Shown: one piece after another, positions 1 to 8,767 of the stretch
Numbering within the stretch: the stretch's first letter is position 1
How the letters are laid out: every line of letters starts with the position of its first letter
NCBI GenBank assembly: GCA_937125225.1
Contig: CAKZLE010000027.1
Span: 59,337 to 123,336, forward strand
Source of the DNA: an uncultured Spirochaetia bacterium
Lineage (GTDB): Bacteria > Spirochaetota > Spirochaetia > CAKZLE01
Reading direction: 5' to 3'
Length of the DNA stretch: 64,000 bases
The notes under the pieces: generated by a model
The model's database searches: none
What the model was told of the DNA's origin: nothing
The model's input: only the letters and a program-made list of their open reading frames with translations
Position numbers and translations under genes: made by a program

Positions 1-1
1 T

Positions 2-697
2 ATCTGGGGAATGTTCAATCCTATACAGTTCTGGGAATTCTACAAGGTCTCACAGCAGAATGGTGGTGGACTCATGACTCCTGATGGAAAGACTTTGACT
101 ATCAACAGTAAAGAGAATGTTGCGACCCTACAGTATATGCTTGATAGAGTCTATAAATATAAGGTCATGCCCGATAAAGAGGCTCAAGCAGACAGACCTG
201 AGAGTGATCTCTTCGTAGAGGGAAAACTTGGTATGTGGCTTAATGGTGTATGGGCATTCAATGATCTGAAGACACGAGCAGACTTTCCCTGGGGTGTAGA
301 GGTAGAACCTGGAAATATCGCTAAGGCAACGCACTTCTTTGGAAATGTCGGTTGTGTGAGCCAGAGTACCAATCATCCGGAAGAGGCTTTCATGTTCCTG
401 AACTTCCTTGCTTCTAATCCAAAAGCAGTCGATCTGAGACTCGAAGCACAGTGGGAACTTCCAACCGTGAGCGATCCTGAGATCATGAAGAGATATATCG
501 AAGATACCCCTCCAACGAATAAGATCGCAGTAGTGAACTCGTTGAATTATGCGGTAAAACCACCAGCATTAGAACAGTTCGCGGAATTGACCAATATCGT
601 GAACACAAAGATCGAGATGGCAAGAGACGGTCTACTTTCTGCACAAGATGCATTAGATCAAGCACAGAAAGAGGCCGAAGCACAAATCACCCTCTAA
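2..697 (+). CDS. ABC sugar transporter substrate-binding protein, family 1 (MalE-type), 5' truncated
   Basis: This is the C-terminal part of an extracellular solute-binding protein. The reading frame is open through the left edge (codons Ile-Trp-Gly before the first Met at 11), so the start lies outside the window. The pattern of a Trp-Leu-Asn-Gly-Val-Trp segment, then AEEAFMFLNFL-like helix text (here EEAFMFLNFLASNP) and a C-terminal helix rich in Ala, Gln and Glu is typical of family 1 binding proteins for oligosaccharides. Permease genes would be expected to the left. The gene precedes two GH31 glycosidases in the same direction, so it probably captures the alpha-linked glycan that they cleave. 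A 10-bp stem-loop lies between them. The substrate cannot be read from the sequence. Confidence 0.85.
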   Translation: MWGMFNPIQFWEFYKVSQQNGGGLMTPDGKTLTINSKENVATLQYMLDRVYKYKVMPDKEAQADRPESDLFVEGKLGMWLNGVWAFNDLKTRADFPWGVEVEPGNIAKATHFFGNVGCVSQSTNHPEEAFMFLNFLASNPKAVDLRLEAQWELPTVSDPEIMKRYIEDTPPTNKIAVVNSLNYAVKPPALEQFAELTNIVNTKIEMARDGLLSAQDALDQAQKEAEAQITL

Positions 698-730
698 CTG
701 ATTGAGATATCAGGTAGAACTTGCACTTTA

Positions 731-762
731 GAGGCACCTGGCCCTCAAGAATCAGGTGCCTC
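731..762 (+). terminator. Perfect 10-bp stem-loop after the binding-protein gene
   Basis: GAGGCACCTG (731-740) pairs exactly with CAGGTGCCTC (753-762) around a 12-nt loop. What follows is AT-rich but has no run of T, so it may be a partial terminator or an mRNA-stabilising hairpin. Such hairpins often sit between an abundant binding protein and less abundant downstream enzymes. Confidence 0.6.
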
Positions 763-793
763 ATGTATTATTAATATGATAAGGAATATTTGT

Positions 794-3283
794 ATGGATA
801 TCAAGGACCTTCAAATCACTCATAACCCCCTCGGTAATGAGCAACCATATTTTCAACAACCTTTTGAAAGGTTTCCCCGGTACCCTATGGCAGGTCAGGC
901 TGTTTCAGTCGGTGCCGTGATCATTCCTATGGATGAAGGTGAATATGTGGATCTTCTGTGGAGGAGCACATCTGAACATGAGGATTTCAATTCGATCCCT
1001 GCTATCTGTATCGGGACGAGTGACAGTGTAGGGAATAGTGGATGTGACCGGTATTGGCTTGCTGTAATTCCCCCCGTAGCCGGTGGTACTGAAGTCGAGT
1101 ACTGTTTTCAGGTAAGTTCGGGACGGGCAAAGGCCAAGACCGAACTCTTCAAGTACATAGTCGGTACTGTCACGATCTATGATCGAGTGCTTGAATCGGG
1201 TGTGGATGAGGATACCCTCTATATTAAGAGTGAATCGTCTCGGACTCAGGAGAGTCTGCTGTGGGAGTTCACCTCGTTAGAGAATGAAGTGGTAACCACC
1301 TATTCGTTTGATTGCGATTTCCCAAAAGGTGTGACGCGAAATAAACTTCCTGATACGGGAATGAAGATGACCCTTCCCCATAGTAAGAGTTCTCTGACTC
1401 TTATGCCTGATGGAGACTTTCGTCTGCGAGATGCGCAGGCAGGAACGACCACCTCTTTTTCAGGTAGAATCGAACGATCATCGTGTCTCGTAGGGGGCAA
1501 CCCTTTTCAGGAGATCTCCTTTACTGTCAATGCAACCCCTGAGGAGAAGTTCTTCGGATTCGGAGAACGCTACAACAAACTTGACCAGAGAGGGGAAATC
1601 ATTCAGAACAGAGTCTTTGAACAGTATAAGAATCAGAGATTGAAGACCTATATGCCCATCCCTTTCTATCAGTCAAACAGAAGGTATGGGTTCTCTATTG
1701 ATACGAACAGGAATGCTGTTTTTGATATCTGCTCGAAAGACGATAGATATGTGAACATCAAAGCTGAGATCGGCTCTGATATGAGACTTTCCTGTCACTG
1801 GTATTTCGGCTCCCCAAAAGTGATTCAGAGAACCTATTCGCAGAAACAGCTCTCTGAGCTTGAGATACCCGATTGGGTATTGGGGCCATGGATGAGTAGT
1901 AATGAGTGGAACTCTCAACAAAGAGTCCTCTCAGAGGTGAAAACAGGAAATGACCTCGACATTCCGGCTACTGTTGTCGTGATAGAGGCCTGGAGTGATG
2001 AGGCTACCTTCTATATCTGGAATGATGCAGAATATGAACCGAAAGACTCAGACCAATCAATGAAACTAGATGATTTCACCTTCCCAGAAGATGGCCTCTG
2101 GCCTGATCCGAAGGGTATGGTCGATCAGTTGCATGCTGAGGGGAAGAGGCTTGTTCTTTGGCAGATCCCAGTGGTGAAGGAGTTCGAGAATCCAGAGGAG
2201 ACTCCATTGCAGCAGAAGATAGATCAAGAATATGTAGAGTCTGCCGGTCTTTGTCTTCGTGAGGCTGATGGGTCAGCCTATCGAGTGAGACCAGGATGGT
2301 TCTCTCATAGCAGGGTTCCCGATCTGGCAGCAAAGAGAGTGAGAGATTGGTGGTTCGATAAGCGAGCATACCTCATGAACGAGTGTGGTGTAGATGGATT
2401 CAAGACTGATGGAGGTGAACACCTCTGGGGTTATGACGTTCAGGCTTCAGCAGCATATGAGAAGGAGCAGAAGCAGAGTGTTCTTGGTGATCAGATGATC
2501 AATACTTTTCCCCTCTCCTATATCTCCTCTTACCATGAAGCTATGAGAACGCATATCCCTGATGGAGACGGAATCACCTTCAGCCGTTCCGGGTATACCG
2601 GTGCGGGAAGTTATCCCTGCCATTGGACAGGTGATCAGGGCTCTACCTGGGATGCCTACAGGGGAGTCATCAATGCAGTGCTGAATGCGAACATTTCGGG
2701 CGTCCCTATCATCGGTTGGGATATCGGAGGGTTCAGTGGTGAGATCCCAACTGCGGAACTCTATCTGCGTTCGACAGCGGCTGCGACCTTCTCTCCGATC
2801 ATGCAGTACCATTCAGAGTATTACGATCATGTAGAACCACATGTGGATCGTACCCCCTGGAACATCGCAAGAAGATGTGACGATCCCTCAGTGATCGATA
2901 TCTATCGGATGTATGCGAAATTGAGAATGGAGATGATCCCCTATATCACCGTTGAGATCGAACATACGAAGAATAGTGGGGAACCTCTATTGAGACCTCT
3001 CTGGTTGGATTCCCCTGATGATCTTCAATGTTGGGAAGAGGAGACATCCTACCGTTTCGGTCGTTCTCTCCTCATTGCTCCGGTCATGAATGAAGGGGAG
3101 GTCTCTCGAGAGATCTACCTGCCTCCGGGAAGGTGGGAAGATGTTTGGACTGGGAAGACCTTTGAAGGAGGGCAGATCATAGAGAAGGCCGTTCCCCTCG
3201 ATACTATTCCGGTATTTAGGGACCTTGAGAGCACCTGGTCCCTCCCTCCAGAACTCTTTAGAGAAAGTTATAAGGAGTTATAG
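794..3283 (+). CDS. Glycoside hydrolase family 31 alpha-glycosidase (first of two)
   Basis: A retaining exo-alpha-glycosidase of family GH31, about 829 residues. The start at 794 is chosen because AAGGAA (781-786) is well spaced before it; an ATG at 776 has no ribosome site. The nucleophile lies in FKTDGGEH (D539) and the acid/base in HWTGDQGS (D614); the neighbouring RSGY..AG..PCHWTGD block is typical of the family. FKTDxGE resembles the alpha-xylosidase/YicI branch more than the classical alpha-glucosidase WIDMN branch. No signal peptide is seen, so it probably acts in the cytoplasm on imported oligosaccharides. The next gene starts 6 bp later and encodes a different GH31. Substrate unknown: alpha-xyloside, alpha-glucoside, alpha-galactoside and sulfoquinovoside are all GH31 possibilities. 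Confidence 0.9.
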   Translation: MDIKDLQITHNPLGNEQPYFQQPFERFPRYPMAGQAVSVGAVIIPMDEGEYVDLLWRSTSEHEDFNSIPAICIGTSDSVGNSGCDRYWLAVIPPVAGGTEVEYCFQVSSGRAKAKTELFKYIVGTVTIYDRVLESGVDEDTLYIKSESSRTQESLLWEFTSLENEVVTTYSFDCDFPKGVTRNKLPDTGMKMTLPHSKSSLTLMPDGDFRLRDAQAGTTTSFSGRIERSSCLVGGNPFQEISFTVNATPEEKFFGFGERYNKLDQRGEIIQNRVFEQYKNQRLKTYMPIPFYQSNRRYGFSIDTNRNAVFDICSKDDRYVNIKAEIGSDMRLSCHWYFGSPKVIQRTYSQKQLSELEIPDWVLGPWMSSNEWNSQQRVLSEVKTGNDLDIPATVVVIEAWSDEATFYIWNDAEYEPKDSDQSMKLDDFTFPEDGLWPDPKGMVDQLHAEGKRLVLWQIPVVKEFENPEETPLQQKIDQEYVESAGLCLREADGSAYRVRPGWFSHSRVPDLAAKRVRDWWFDKRAYLMNECGVDGFKTDGGEHLWGYDVQASAAYEKEQKQSVLGDQMINTFPLSYISSYHEAMRTHIPDGDGITFSRSGYTGAGSYPCHWTGDQGSTWDAYRGVINAVLNANISGVPIIGWDIGGFSGEIPTAELYLRSTAAATFSPIMQYHSEYYDHVEPHVDRTPWNIARRCDDPSVIDIYRMYAKLRMEMIPYITVEIEHTKNSGEPLLRPLWLDSPDDLQCWEEETSYRFGRSLLIAPVMNEGEVSREIYLPPGRWEDVWTGKTFEGGQIIEKAVPLDTIPVFRDLESTWSLPPELFRESYKEL

Positions 3284-3289
3284 ACACAT

Positions 3290-5611
3290 ATGTATTTTAA
3301 TAAGATAAACCATCCATTCAACTTCACAGATTGGAAGTTAGATCAATCAAGTTCTTCAATCGATACGGTCGATCTAGGCGATAACATATTCCATGTGACG
3401 ATCACTGATCGAGAGCGATGGAATACGGTAGTCCCACCGACTCTGATCGATGAAGAGATCATTGAAAGTAAGAAGGTCTCAGAGGCGACCCTTTCGATCA
3501 ATGATCAGGGATCCTTGTCCTTTTCCCTCAAAGGGACTCCTCTACTTGTCCCACATGAAACATTACCCTTTGGAGTCCTTAAAGATAAATGGGTATGGTG
3601 CTTTGATGTAGAGGATACACTGAACTTCTACGGGATGGGGGAGAAGAACGTAGGATTCGAGAAGTCAGGATTGCGAACAAAATTCTGGAATACCGATGTC
3701 TGGGCTGACTTTGCAGATGATGAGATCAATACAGGGATCACTGATCCTATGTATGCATCTTTTCCGATCCTGATCATACGGAACGGTTCTTACTGGTCTG
3801 CAGTGATCCTTCCAACGGCCTCACCAGTCTTTATGGATACTGGAGCAAGACAGGTCATCGAAGGAGTAGCTGATACAGGTGCTGACGATCAGTTCTTCTA
3901 CTTGGGGTCACAAGAGAGTCCTCCTGAACTGTATCTCATCGCTGATGAGAATCCATTGTCATTGGTTGCTAAGATCCAGAGGCTCTGCGGGGTGACTCCT
4001 CGTCCCCCATTATGGGCTCTCGGTTACCACCAGTCACGATGGGGGTATTCGACCTGTGAACATCTTCATAGACTCGATGCATCGTTCAAAGAGTACGACA
4101 TACCCTGTGATGGTCTGTGGATCGATATCGATTATATGGATGGTTACCGGGTCTTCTCTCTCAACGAGCAGGTCTCTTCAGGCCTAGAGGATCACCTTAA
4201 GAAGCTGAAAGAACACGGTCGAAGAGTCGTCCCTATCCTTGATCCAGGTGTCAAGGTAGATCATGCCTTTGGTCCTTGTAAGGATGGGTTAGTGCAAAAT
4301 GTCTTCTGTCAGAACCCTGAAGGAAACCCTTTTGTAGGATTCGTCTGGCCTGGTGCCTCCTACTTCCCTGACTTCTCAACCCAAAAGGGAAGGCATTGGT
4401 GGTCCTTCTATACGAAAGAGTTGGCATCGAAGGGTTTCGAAGGCTTCTGGATCGATATGAACGATCCCAGTACCGGTTCGGTAGAGTTAGAGGATCTGCT
4501 CTTCTCTGATGGGACGATGTCTCATCAATCCTACCACAATGGGTATGGGTTAGGAATGGCACAAGCTACCTCTGATGGGGTCAAGGCTGCATTCCCAGAA
4601 CTGCGGCCCTTCACGCTGACGAGAAGCGGGACTATCGGCAGCAGTCGATATGGAGCGATGTGGACTGGAGATAATAACTCGAACTATCACCACTTGAGAA
4701 AAGGTCTTGAGATGGTTCTGAGTCTATCGATCTCCGGTATGCCCTTTGTCGGGTCAGATGTCGGTGGATTCGGGGGTGATGCTTTTAAGAAGAACTATAT
4801 TGACTGGTTCAAGACTACCTATCTGCTTCCATTCATGAGAAATCATAGTGCAGATGGAACCCGTGAACAGGAGCCTTGGACCTTCGATGAAGAGACGTTA
4901 CAGGTTGTGAGACGGTGTTTGAAAGCCCGATACACCCTTATTCCCTATCTCTATCAGCAATTCCTCAGAGAGGAGTCAGAAGGTTATCCTATGATTCGTC
5001 CTATGATTTTCCACTATCCAGAAGATGCGAGGTTTGTTGATAATGCATATCAATTCATGATAGGAGATGATCTCCTGCAGGCTCCGAACCTGTGGGAGGA
5101 GAGTTATGATTCAGATCATGAGGTTCTCATCCCGGAAGGATCTTGGATGGACCTAAGTGATGGGGCATGGGTATCAGGACCCTCTGAGATCAAGGTCGAA
5201 GAGGACTCAGAGACTATGCACCTATTCGTAAAGGAGGGCGCGATCATTCCATTGACCTCACATATGGAAATGTGTAGTTCTACAGAAGATATTGAACTTG
5301 CCAAAGTGAACTTCCTGATAGTGATCGATACTGAAGAAAAAGAGAAGTCTACTCGAAGCTATACCTATATCTATGATGATGGGAAGACTTTCTCCTATAG
5401 AGATGGTGGGCAGGAACAGATTCGATTGACCTATACCTTCGAGGATAGAAGGCTTGAAATAACCATCGAGGAAGAGAAGAAGACTGAGAAGATACTTTTC
5501 ATTACTGGGGGAATAGAGTCTATCATAGTCAATGGTGAGACTCTGTCTCCTCGATCAATGAGTCTACCTATCGATGGGATGAACACCCCGGTGATGAAGG
5601 TCTCCATCTAA
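3290..5611 (+). CDS. Glycoside hydrolase family 31 alpha-glucosidase (second of two)
   Basis: A 773-residue GH31 enzyme of the alpha-glucosidase branch. The nucleophile sits in GFWIDMNDPS (D389) and the acid/base in MWTGDNNS (D461); PPLWALGYHQSRWGY and GLWIDIDYMDGYRVF are the conserved barrel entry motifs. It lacks a signal peptide and is likely cytoplasmic. AAGGAG lies at 3272-3277, a little far from the ATG. The two GH31 paralogs differ at their nucleophile motif (KTDGGE against IDMND), so they probably cut different linkages of the same glycan and act in sequence. The stop precedes a new promoter for the sulfatase, so that gene can be transcribed independently. Confidence 0.92.
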   Translation: MYFNKINHPFNFTDWKLDQSSSSIDTVDLGDNIFHVTITDRERWNTVVPPTLIDEEIIESKKVSEATLSINDQGSLSFSLKGTPLLVPHETLPFGVLKDKWVWCFDVEDTLNFYGMGEKNVGFEKSGLRTKFWNTDVWADFADDEINTGITDPMYASFPILIIRNGSYWSAVILPTASPVFMDTGARQVIEGVADTGADDQFFYLGSQESPPELYLIADENPLSLVAKIQRLCGVTPRPPLWALGYHQSRWGYSTCEHLHRLDASFKEYDIPCDGLWIDIDYMDGYRVFSLNEQVSSGLEDHLKKLKEHGRRVVPILDPGVKVDHAFGPCKDGLVQNVFCQNPEGNPFVGFVWPGASYFPDFSTQKGRHWWSFYTKELASKGFEGFWIDMNDPSTGSVELEDLLFSDGTMSHQSYHNGYGLGMAQATSDGVKAAFPELRPFTLTRSGTIGSSRYGAMWTGDNNSNYHHLRKGLEMVLSLSISGMPFVGSDVGGFGGDAFKKNYIDWFKTTYLLPFMRNHSADGTREQEPWTFDEETLQVVRRCLKARYTLIPYLYQQFLREESEGYPMIRPMIFHYPEDARFVDNAYQFMIGDDLLQAPNLWEESYDSDHEVLIPEGSWMDLSDGAWVSGPSEIKVEEDSETMHLFVKEGAIIPLTSHMEMCSSTEDIELAKVNFLIVIDTEEKEKSTRSYTYIYDDGKTFSYRDGGQEQIRLTYTFEDRRLEITIEEEKKTEKILFITGGIESIIVNGETLSPRSMSLPIDGMNTPVMKVSI

Positions 5612-5632
5612 GGTAATCAATTGCTGAACAAT

Positions 5633-5661
5633 TTGACAAATAGAGATCTCTCCACTATAAT
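5633..5661 (+). promoter_or_regulatory. Near-consensus sigma-70 promoter for the sulfatase gene
   Basis: TTGACA at 5633-5638 and TATAAT at 5656-5661 are separated by exactly 17 bp. Both hexamers are perfect. The ribosome site GGGAGAG and the ATG at 5704 follow at suitable distances. Confidence 0.85.
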
Positions 5662-5674
5662 TGGTAATACCAAT
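5660..5674. promoter_or_regulatory. Palindromic operator overlapping the sulfatase -10 box
   Basis: ATTGGTAATACCAAT is a perfect inverted repeat (arms ATTGGTA/TACCAAT, one central base). It begins at the last bases of the -10 box and covers the likely transcription start, the usual place for a repressor. The TGGT...ACCA core resembles GntR-type operators. No GntR-type gene is present in the window. Confidence 0.65.
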
Positions 5675-5703
5675 CTACCAAACGTATAAGGGAGAGTTCT
5701 TTT

Positions 5704-7182
5704 ATGAAAGCTATCATGGTCATGTTCGATACCTTGAACAGGAGATTCCTCCCCAACTATGGGAATGATGATGTCATAGCCCCTAATTTCAAGAGGTTAG
5801 CTGATAAGGCCGTTACCTTCGATACCTGTTATGCAGGAAGTATTCCCTGCATGCCTGCAAGAAGGGAGTTGCATACCGGAAGATATAACTTCCTCCATAG
5901 AGATTGGGGTCCCTTAGAACCTTTTGATGACTCGATGCCAGAACTTCTTTCGCAAGCTGGTATCTATACGCATCTGACAAGTGATCATGCACACTACTGG
6001 GAAGATGGTGGTTCTACCTACCATACCCGATACTCCTCTTGGGAGTTCGCAAGAGGTCAGCAGGGTGATCATTGGAAGGGGAGTGTATCAGAACCTGAGA
6101 TCCCTCAAGTCTCAAAGATCCCCATGAGACCGGATGGTAAGAGTGTTGCCGGAGTATGGCGATATGATTGGGTGAACCGAGGTTATTTCAATAAGAAAGA
6201 GGATTATCCAGTCCATCAGACCTTCACTAGTGGGCTTGAGTTCATCGAGAAGAATCATGCTGAAGATAACTGGTTCCTCCAGATCGAGACCTTCGACCCC
6301 CATGAACCTTTCATCGTGAGTGATGAATATCTATCCCTCTATGAGGATCCCTATACTGGTGATCATTATGACTGGCCAAGGGGTGAATGTGCTGATACTC
6401 CTGAAGAGAATGAACACATTCGGAATCTCTATAGAGCGAAGATCTCTATGAGTGATGACAATCTTGGCAGGGTCTTGGATCATATGGATAGATATGATCT
6501 CTGGGATGATACGATGCTCATCGTCAATACCGATCATGGATTTCTCTTGGGAGAACATGGCTTCTATGGGAAGAATGGGACTCATATGTATGAAGAGGTC
6601 TCGCATACCCCTCTATTCATCTGGGATCCCAGATCCCGAAAGTGTGGAGAAAGAAGACAGGCTCTAGTACAGACGATAGACCTCGGTCCAACACTTCTCG
6701 AATATTTTGGGCAGCCGGTACCCAATGCTATGCAAGGACTTCCCTTAAGAGAGACCATAGATCACGATACTAAGATCAGGGAGTATGGGATCTTTGGGTT
6801 CTATGGGGAGAGTATCAACATTACCGATGGTACGCATGTCTATATGCATACACCGAAGACAGCGGATAACAGTCCTCTGTTTCGTTATACGCTTGTTCCT
6901 ATGAACATATTCTCTCGTTTCAAGGTAGAGACCTTGCAAGCTGCCGTATTGGAGAGTCCCGATTGGCCTTTCTTAAAGGATTGCCCTATTCTGAAGGTCC
7001 CAGGGCATGCGAGAAATGCTCCAGAAAGGTTGTCCGATGAGCTCTATGATGTCAGTTTAGACCCAGCTCAAGAGACACCGATACACGATGACCAGAAGAT
7101 CTCGATGATGAGGATGAGCCTCAAAGAGGTGATGATCGAATCAGATGCCCCGAATGATCAGTTCGAAAGATATGGGCTATAG
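5704..7182 (+). CDS. Cysteine-type sulfatase family hydrolase
   Basis: A 492-residue member of the alkaline phosphatase/sulfatase superfamily. The maturation motif C-x-P-x-R...TGR is present as CMPARRELHTGR, with C49 expected to be converted to formylglycine, P51 and R53. NTDHGFLLGEHGFYGKNG carries the metal-binding and substrate-binding residues of the C-terminal half, and the N-terminal MFDTLNR contributes the first metal Asp. It lacks a signal peptide, so it should act on imported sulfated sugars, or it could be a phosphonate monoester hydrolase relative. No formylglycine-generating enzyme is encoded here, so the activator must lie elsewhere. Two GH31 enzymes precede it; an exporter of the TauE family faces it, 8 bp away. 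Confidence 0.88.
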   Translation: MKAIMVMFDTLNRRFLPNYGNDDVIAPNFKRLADKAVTFDTCYAGSIPCMPARRELHTGRYNFLHRDWGPLEPFDDSMPELLSQAGIYTHLTSDHAHYWEDGGSTYHTRYSSWEFARGQQGDHWKGSVSEPEIPQVSKIPMRPDGKSVAGVWRYDWVNRGYFNKKEDYPVHQTFTSGLEFIEKNHAEDNWFLQIETFDPHEPFIVSDEYLSLYEDPYTGDHYDWPRGECADTPEENEHIRNLYRAKISMSDDNLGRVLDHMDRYDLWDDTMLIVNTDHGFLLGEHGFYGKNGTHMYEEVSHTPLFIWDPRSRKCGERRQALVQTIDLGPTLLEYFGQPVPNAMQGLPLRETIDHDTKIREYGIFGFYGESINITDGTHVYMHTPKTADNSPLFRYTLVPMNIFSRFKVETLQAAVLESPDWPFLKDCPILKVPGHARNAPERLSDELYDVSLDPAQETPIHDDQKISMMRMSLKEVMIESDAPNDQFERYGL

Positions 7183-7190
7183 TCGCTCTC

Positions 7191-7949
7191 CTAGAAATAC
7201 TGCTTGATGAACAGGTTGATGATCGTTGCCGCTACGACGATGATAAAGAACGTCCTGATGAACTTAGTTCCCTTCGTTATGACGAGATGTGTTCCGATCC
7301 AAGAACCAACGAACTGACCTGCACCCATAAGCAGTCCAATAGTGATGATGACTTTACCAGAGAGGAAGAAGACGATCAGTGATATGAGATTACTCGTGAA
7401 GTTCATCGCTTTAGTCGCTGCAGTAGCCTTCTTGAGATTATATCCTGCGAGGGTCGCGAAGGCTATCGTCCAGAAAGAGCCCGTCCCAGGACCGAAGAAC
7501 CCGTCATAGAAGCCAAGGACTAACCCGAAACAGATAAATAACAACGGTTCTGCCATCTTTGGAGGGGTATCTTCAGCTCCCAGCTTTGGACTGGCTATCG
7601 TATAGATGAGTAGTGCTAGTAGTACGAAAGGAATGATATTACTCAAGGCACTCGCATCGATTCTCTGTATGAGTAGAGAGCCGGTGGTAGCACCGACTGC
7701 TGTGAAGATGATTCCGAGAAAGACTTTGCGTAATGATACAAGACCACTGTTTCGGTATCTCATCATCGAGGTGAAGGAGCCGAACGAGGCCTGTAGCTTA
7801 TTGGTCGCAATAGCCGCATGGGGAGGTATACCCACAGAAAGAAGTACAGGAATACTGATGATCCCACCACCCCCGGCAATAGCATCGACAAGTCCCGATA
7901 GAGTTGCACCAAGAAAGAGAAACAGATACTGATATAATGATAGGTCCAT
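7191..7949 (-). CDS. TauE/SafE (TSUP) family sulfite/organosulfur exporter-like membrane protein
   Basis: A 252-residue polytopic protein of the TSUP family. The N-terminal half has GLVDAIAGGGGIISIPVLLSVGIPPHAAIATNK, the family hallmark; GFYDGFFGPGTGSFW opens the second repeat, so the two-fold repeat is complete. ATG at 7949 is preferred over GTG at 7952 because GGGGA lies 6 bases upstream. Characterised members move sulfite, sulfoacetate or related anions, mainly outward. Its end-to-end placement with a sulfatase gene hints at disposal of a sulfur oxyanion from sulfated sugar, but TSUP proteins have many substrates, so this is only inference. It has its own promoter reading left. Confidence 0.87.
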   Translation of the reverse strand: MDLSLYQYLFLFLGATLSGLVDAIAGGGGIISIPVLLSVGIPPHAAIATNKLQASFGSFTSMMRYRNSGLVSLRKVFLGIIFTAVGATTGSLLIQRIDASALSNIIPFVLLALLIYTIASPKLGAEDTPPKMAEPLLFICFGLVLGFYDGFFGPGTGSFWTIAFATLAGYNLKKATAATKAMNFTSNLISLIVFFLSGKVIITIGLLMGAGQFVGSWIGTHLVITKGTKFIRTFFIIVVAATIINLFIKQYF

Positions 7950-7972
7950 CACACATCCCCTTGTATTGTATC

Positions 7973-7999
7973 AGTATAGTTTTTTAACGATTTAATCAA
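7973..7999 (-). promoter_or_regulatory. Probable promoter of the TauE/SafE gene
   Basis: On the minus strand TTGATT (7994-7999) and TATACT (7973-7978) are 15 bp apart. The -35 region overlaps TTAACGATTTAATCAAG (7984-8000), which matches 15 of 17 bases of a site at 9963-9979 in the LacI-controlled promoter region. Confidence 0.5.
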
Positions 8000-8086
8000 G
8001 CTAGAGCCCTTTTCTTCTTGTGATAATGATTGCTGATTTGTACCATACTTCAAGATGAGAAACATCTCTTTTGACCCTCGAATCTG

Positions 8087-8095
8087 TGATATACT
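8087..8095 (+). promoter_or_regulatory. Extended -10 promoter for the unknown membrane protein gene
   Basis: TGATATACT forms an extended -10 element (TG, one base, TATACT). It lies about 34 bp upstream of the preferred start at 8129; the -35 region is poor, as is usual for extended -10 promoters. Confidence 0.5.
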
Positions 8096-8128
8096 TGGTG
8101 CGACAGAATTTGATTTTGGAGGGTGTTT

Positions 8129-8767
8129 ATGTGGTTTGGGACTCCTGATAACAGGGCTGCCGTAGAAGTGGCGAATGCTGCGATAAGGAATACGGATAAT
8201 TTTCATTGGTCATTCATAGCGATCTTTACGATCATCATCTATATCTATATGACTGAGATAAAGCATAAGAACTATAGAGGGATCGCAGCTGGACTCTCCC
8301 TATATATGGTTCACTGGTTCTATGAGATCCTCAATGCGATCATCGGATCTGCAACAGGTTATGCTCTCTGGACCGTATCGCCTGAGAGTACCTCGATCAT
8401 CCTTCTCATCGGAGTAAGTTGGGAACTGTCTATGATGTTTGCAGTAGCTGGTCTAGTCTTGAGTAAACTGCTTCCTGAAGACAAGGATATGAAGATACTC
8501 GGGATGAACAACAGGGTCGTCCTAGCCGTAGGTAATGCGGCCTTCTTCTCTTTGTTCGAAGTCTTTCTTGCATCGACTCCGGCTTTCTTATGGGTCTATC
8601 CCTGGTGGGGAACCCTCCCGGTATTCATCACCACCTATATCCCTTTCTTCCTAGCCTCATTCCTCATCTATGACAAACCTCCAAAGACGCAGATCAGGTT
8701 CATTGGTGGATTGGCAGTGGTGAATATAGTGCTGTTAGTTGTTTTGATCCCAATGGGTGTGATCTGA
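8129..8767 (+). CDS. Unknown integral membrane protein
   Basis: A 212-residue protein with about six hydrophobic segments, for example FIAIFTIIIYIY, SIILLIGVSWELSMMFAVAGLVL, VFITTYIPFFLASFLIY and the C-terminal VVNIVLLVVLIPMGVI. I do not recognise the family. The ATG at 8129 is chosen over GTG at 8123 because GGAGGG (8118-8123) is correctly spaced for the ATG and overlaps the GTG. Aromatic residues are frequent (YMVHWFYEI, WVYPWWG), which may line a pore or substrate site. It stands alone, divergent from the TauE gene, and its stop codon abuts that of the LacI-type regulator, so genome context gives little help. It could be an uncharacterised transporter or an enzyme embedded in the membrane. 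Confidence 0.75.
   Translation: MWFGTPDNRAAVEVANAAIRNTDNFHWSFIAIFTIIIYIYMTEIKHKNYRGIAAGLSLYMVHWFYEILNAIIGSATGYALWTVSPESTSIILLIGVSWELSMMFAVAGLVLSKLLPEDKDMKILGMNNRVVLAVGNAAFFSLFEVFLASTPAFLWVYPWWGTLPVFITTYIPFFLASFLIYDKPPKTQIRFIGGLAVVNIVLLVVLIPMGVI

Noticed and set aside
794..3283. Sulfoquinovosidase (YihQ) assignment for the first GH31 enzyme
   Set aside because: Tempting because of the sulfatase and TauE-like genes, but YihQ-specific residues could not be verified by eye and no sulfoquinovose catabolic genes are present.
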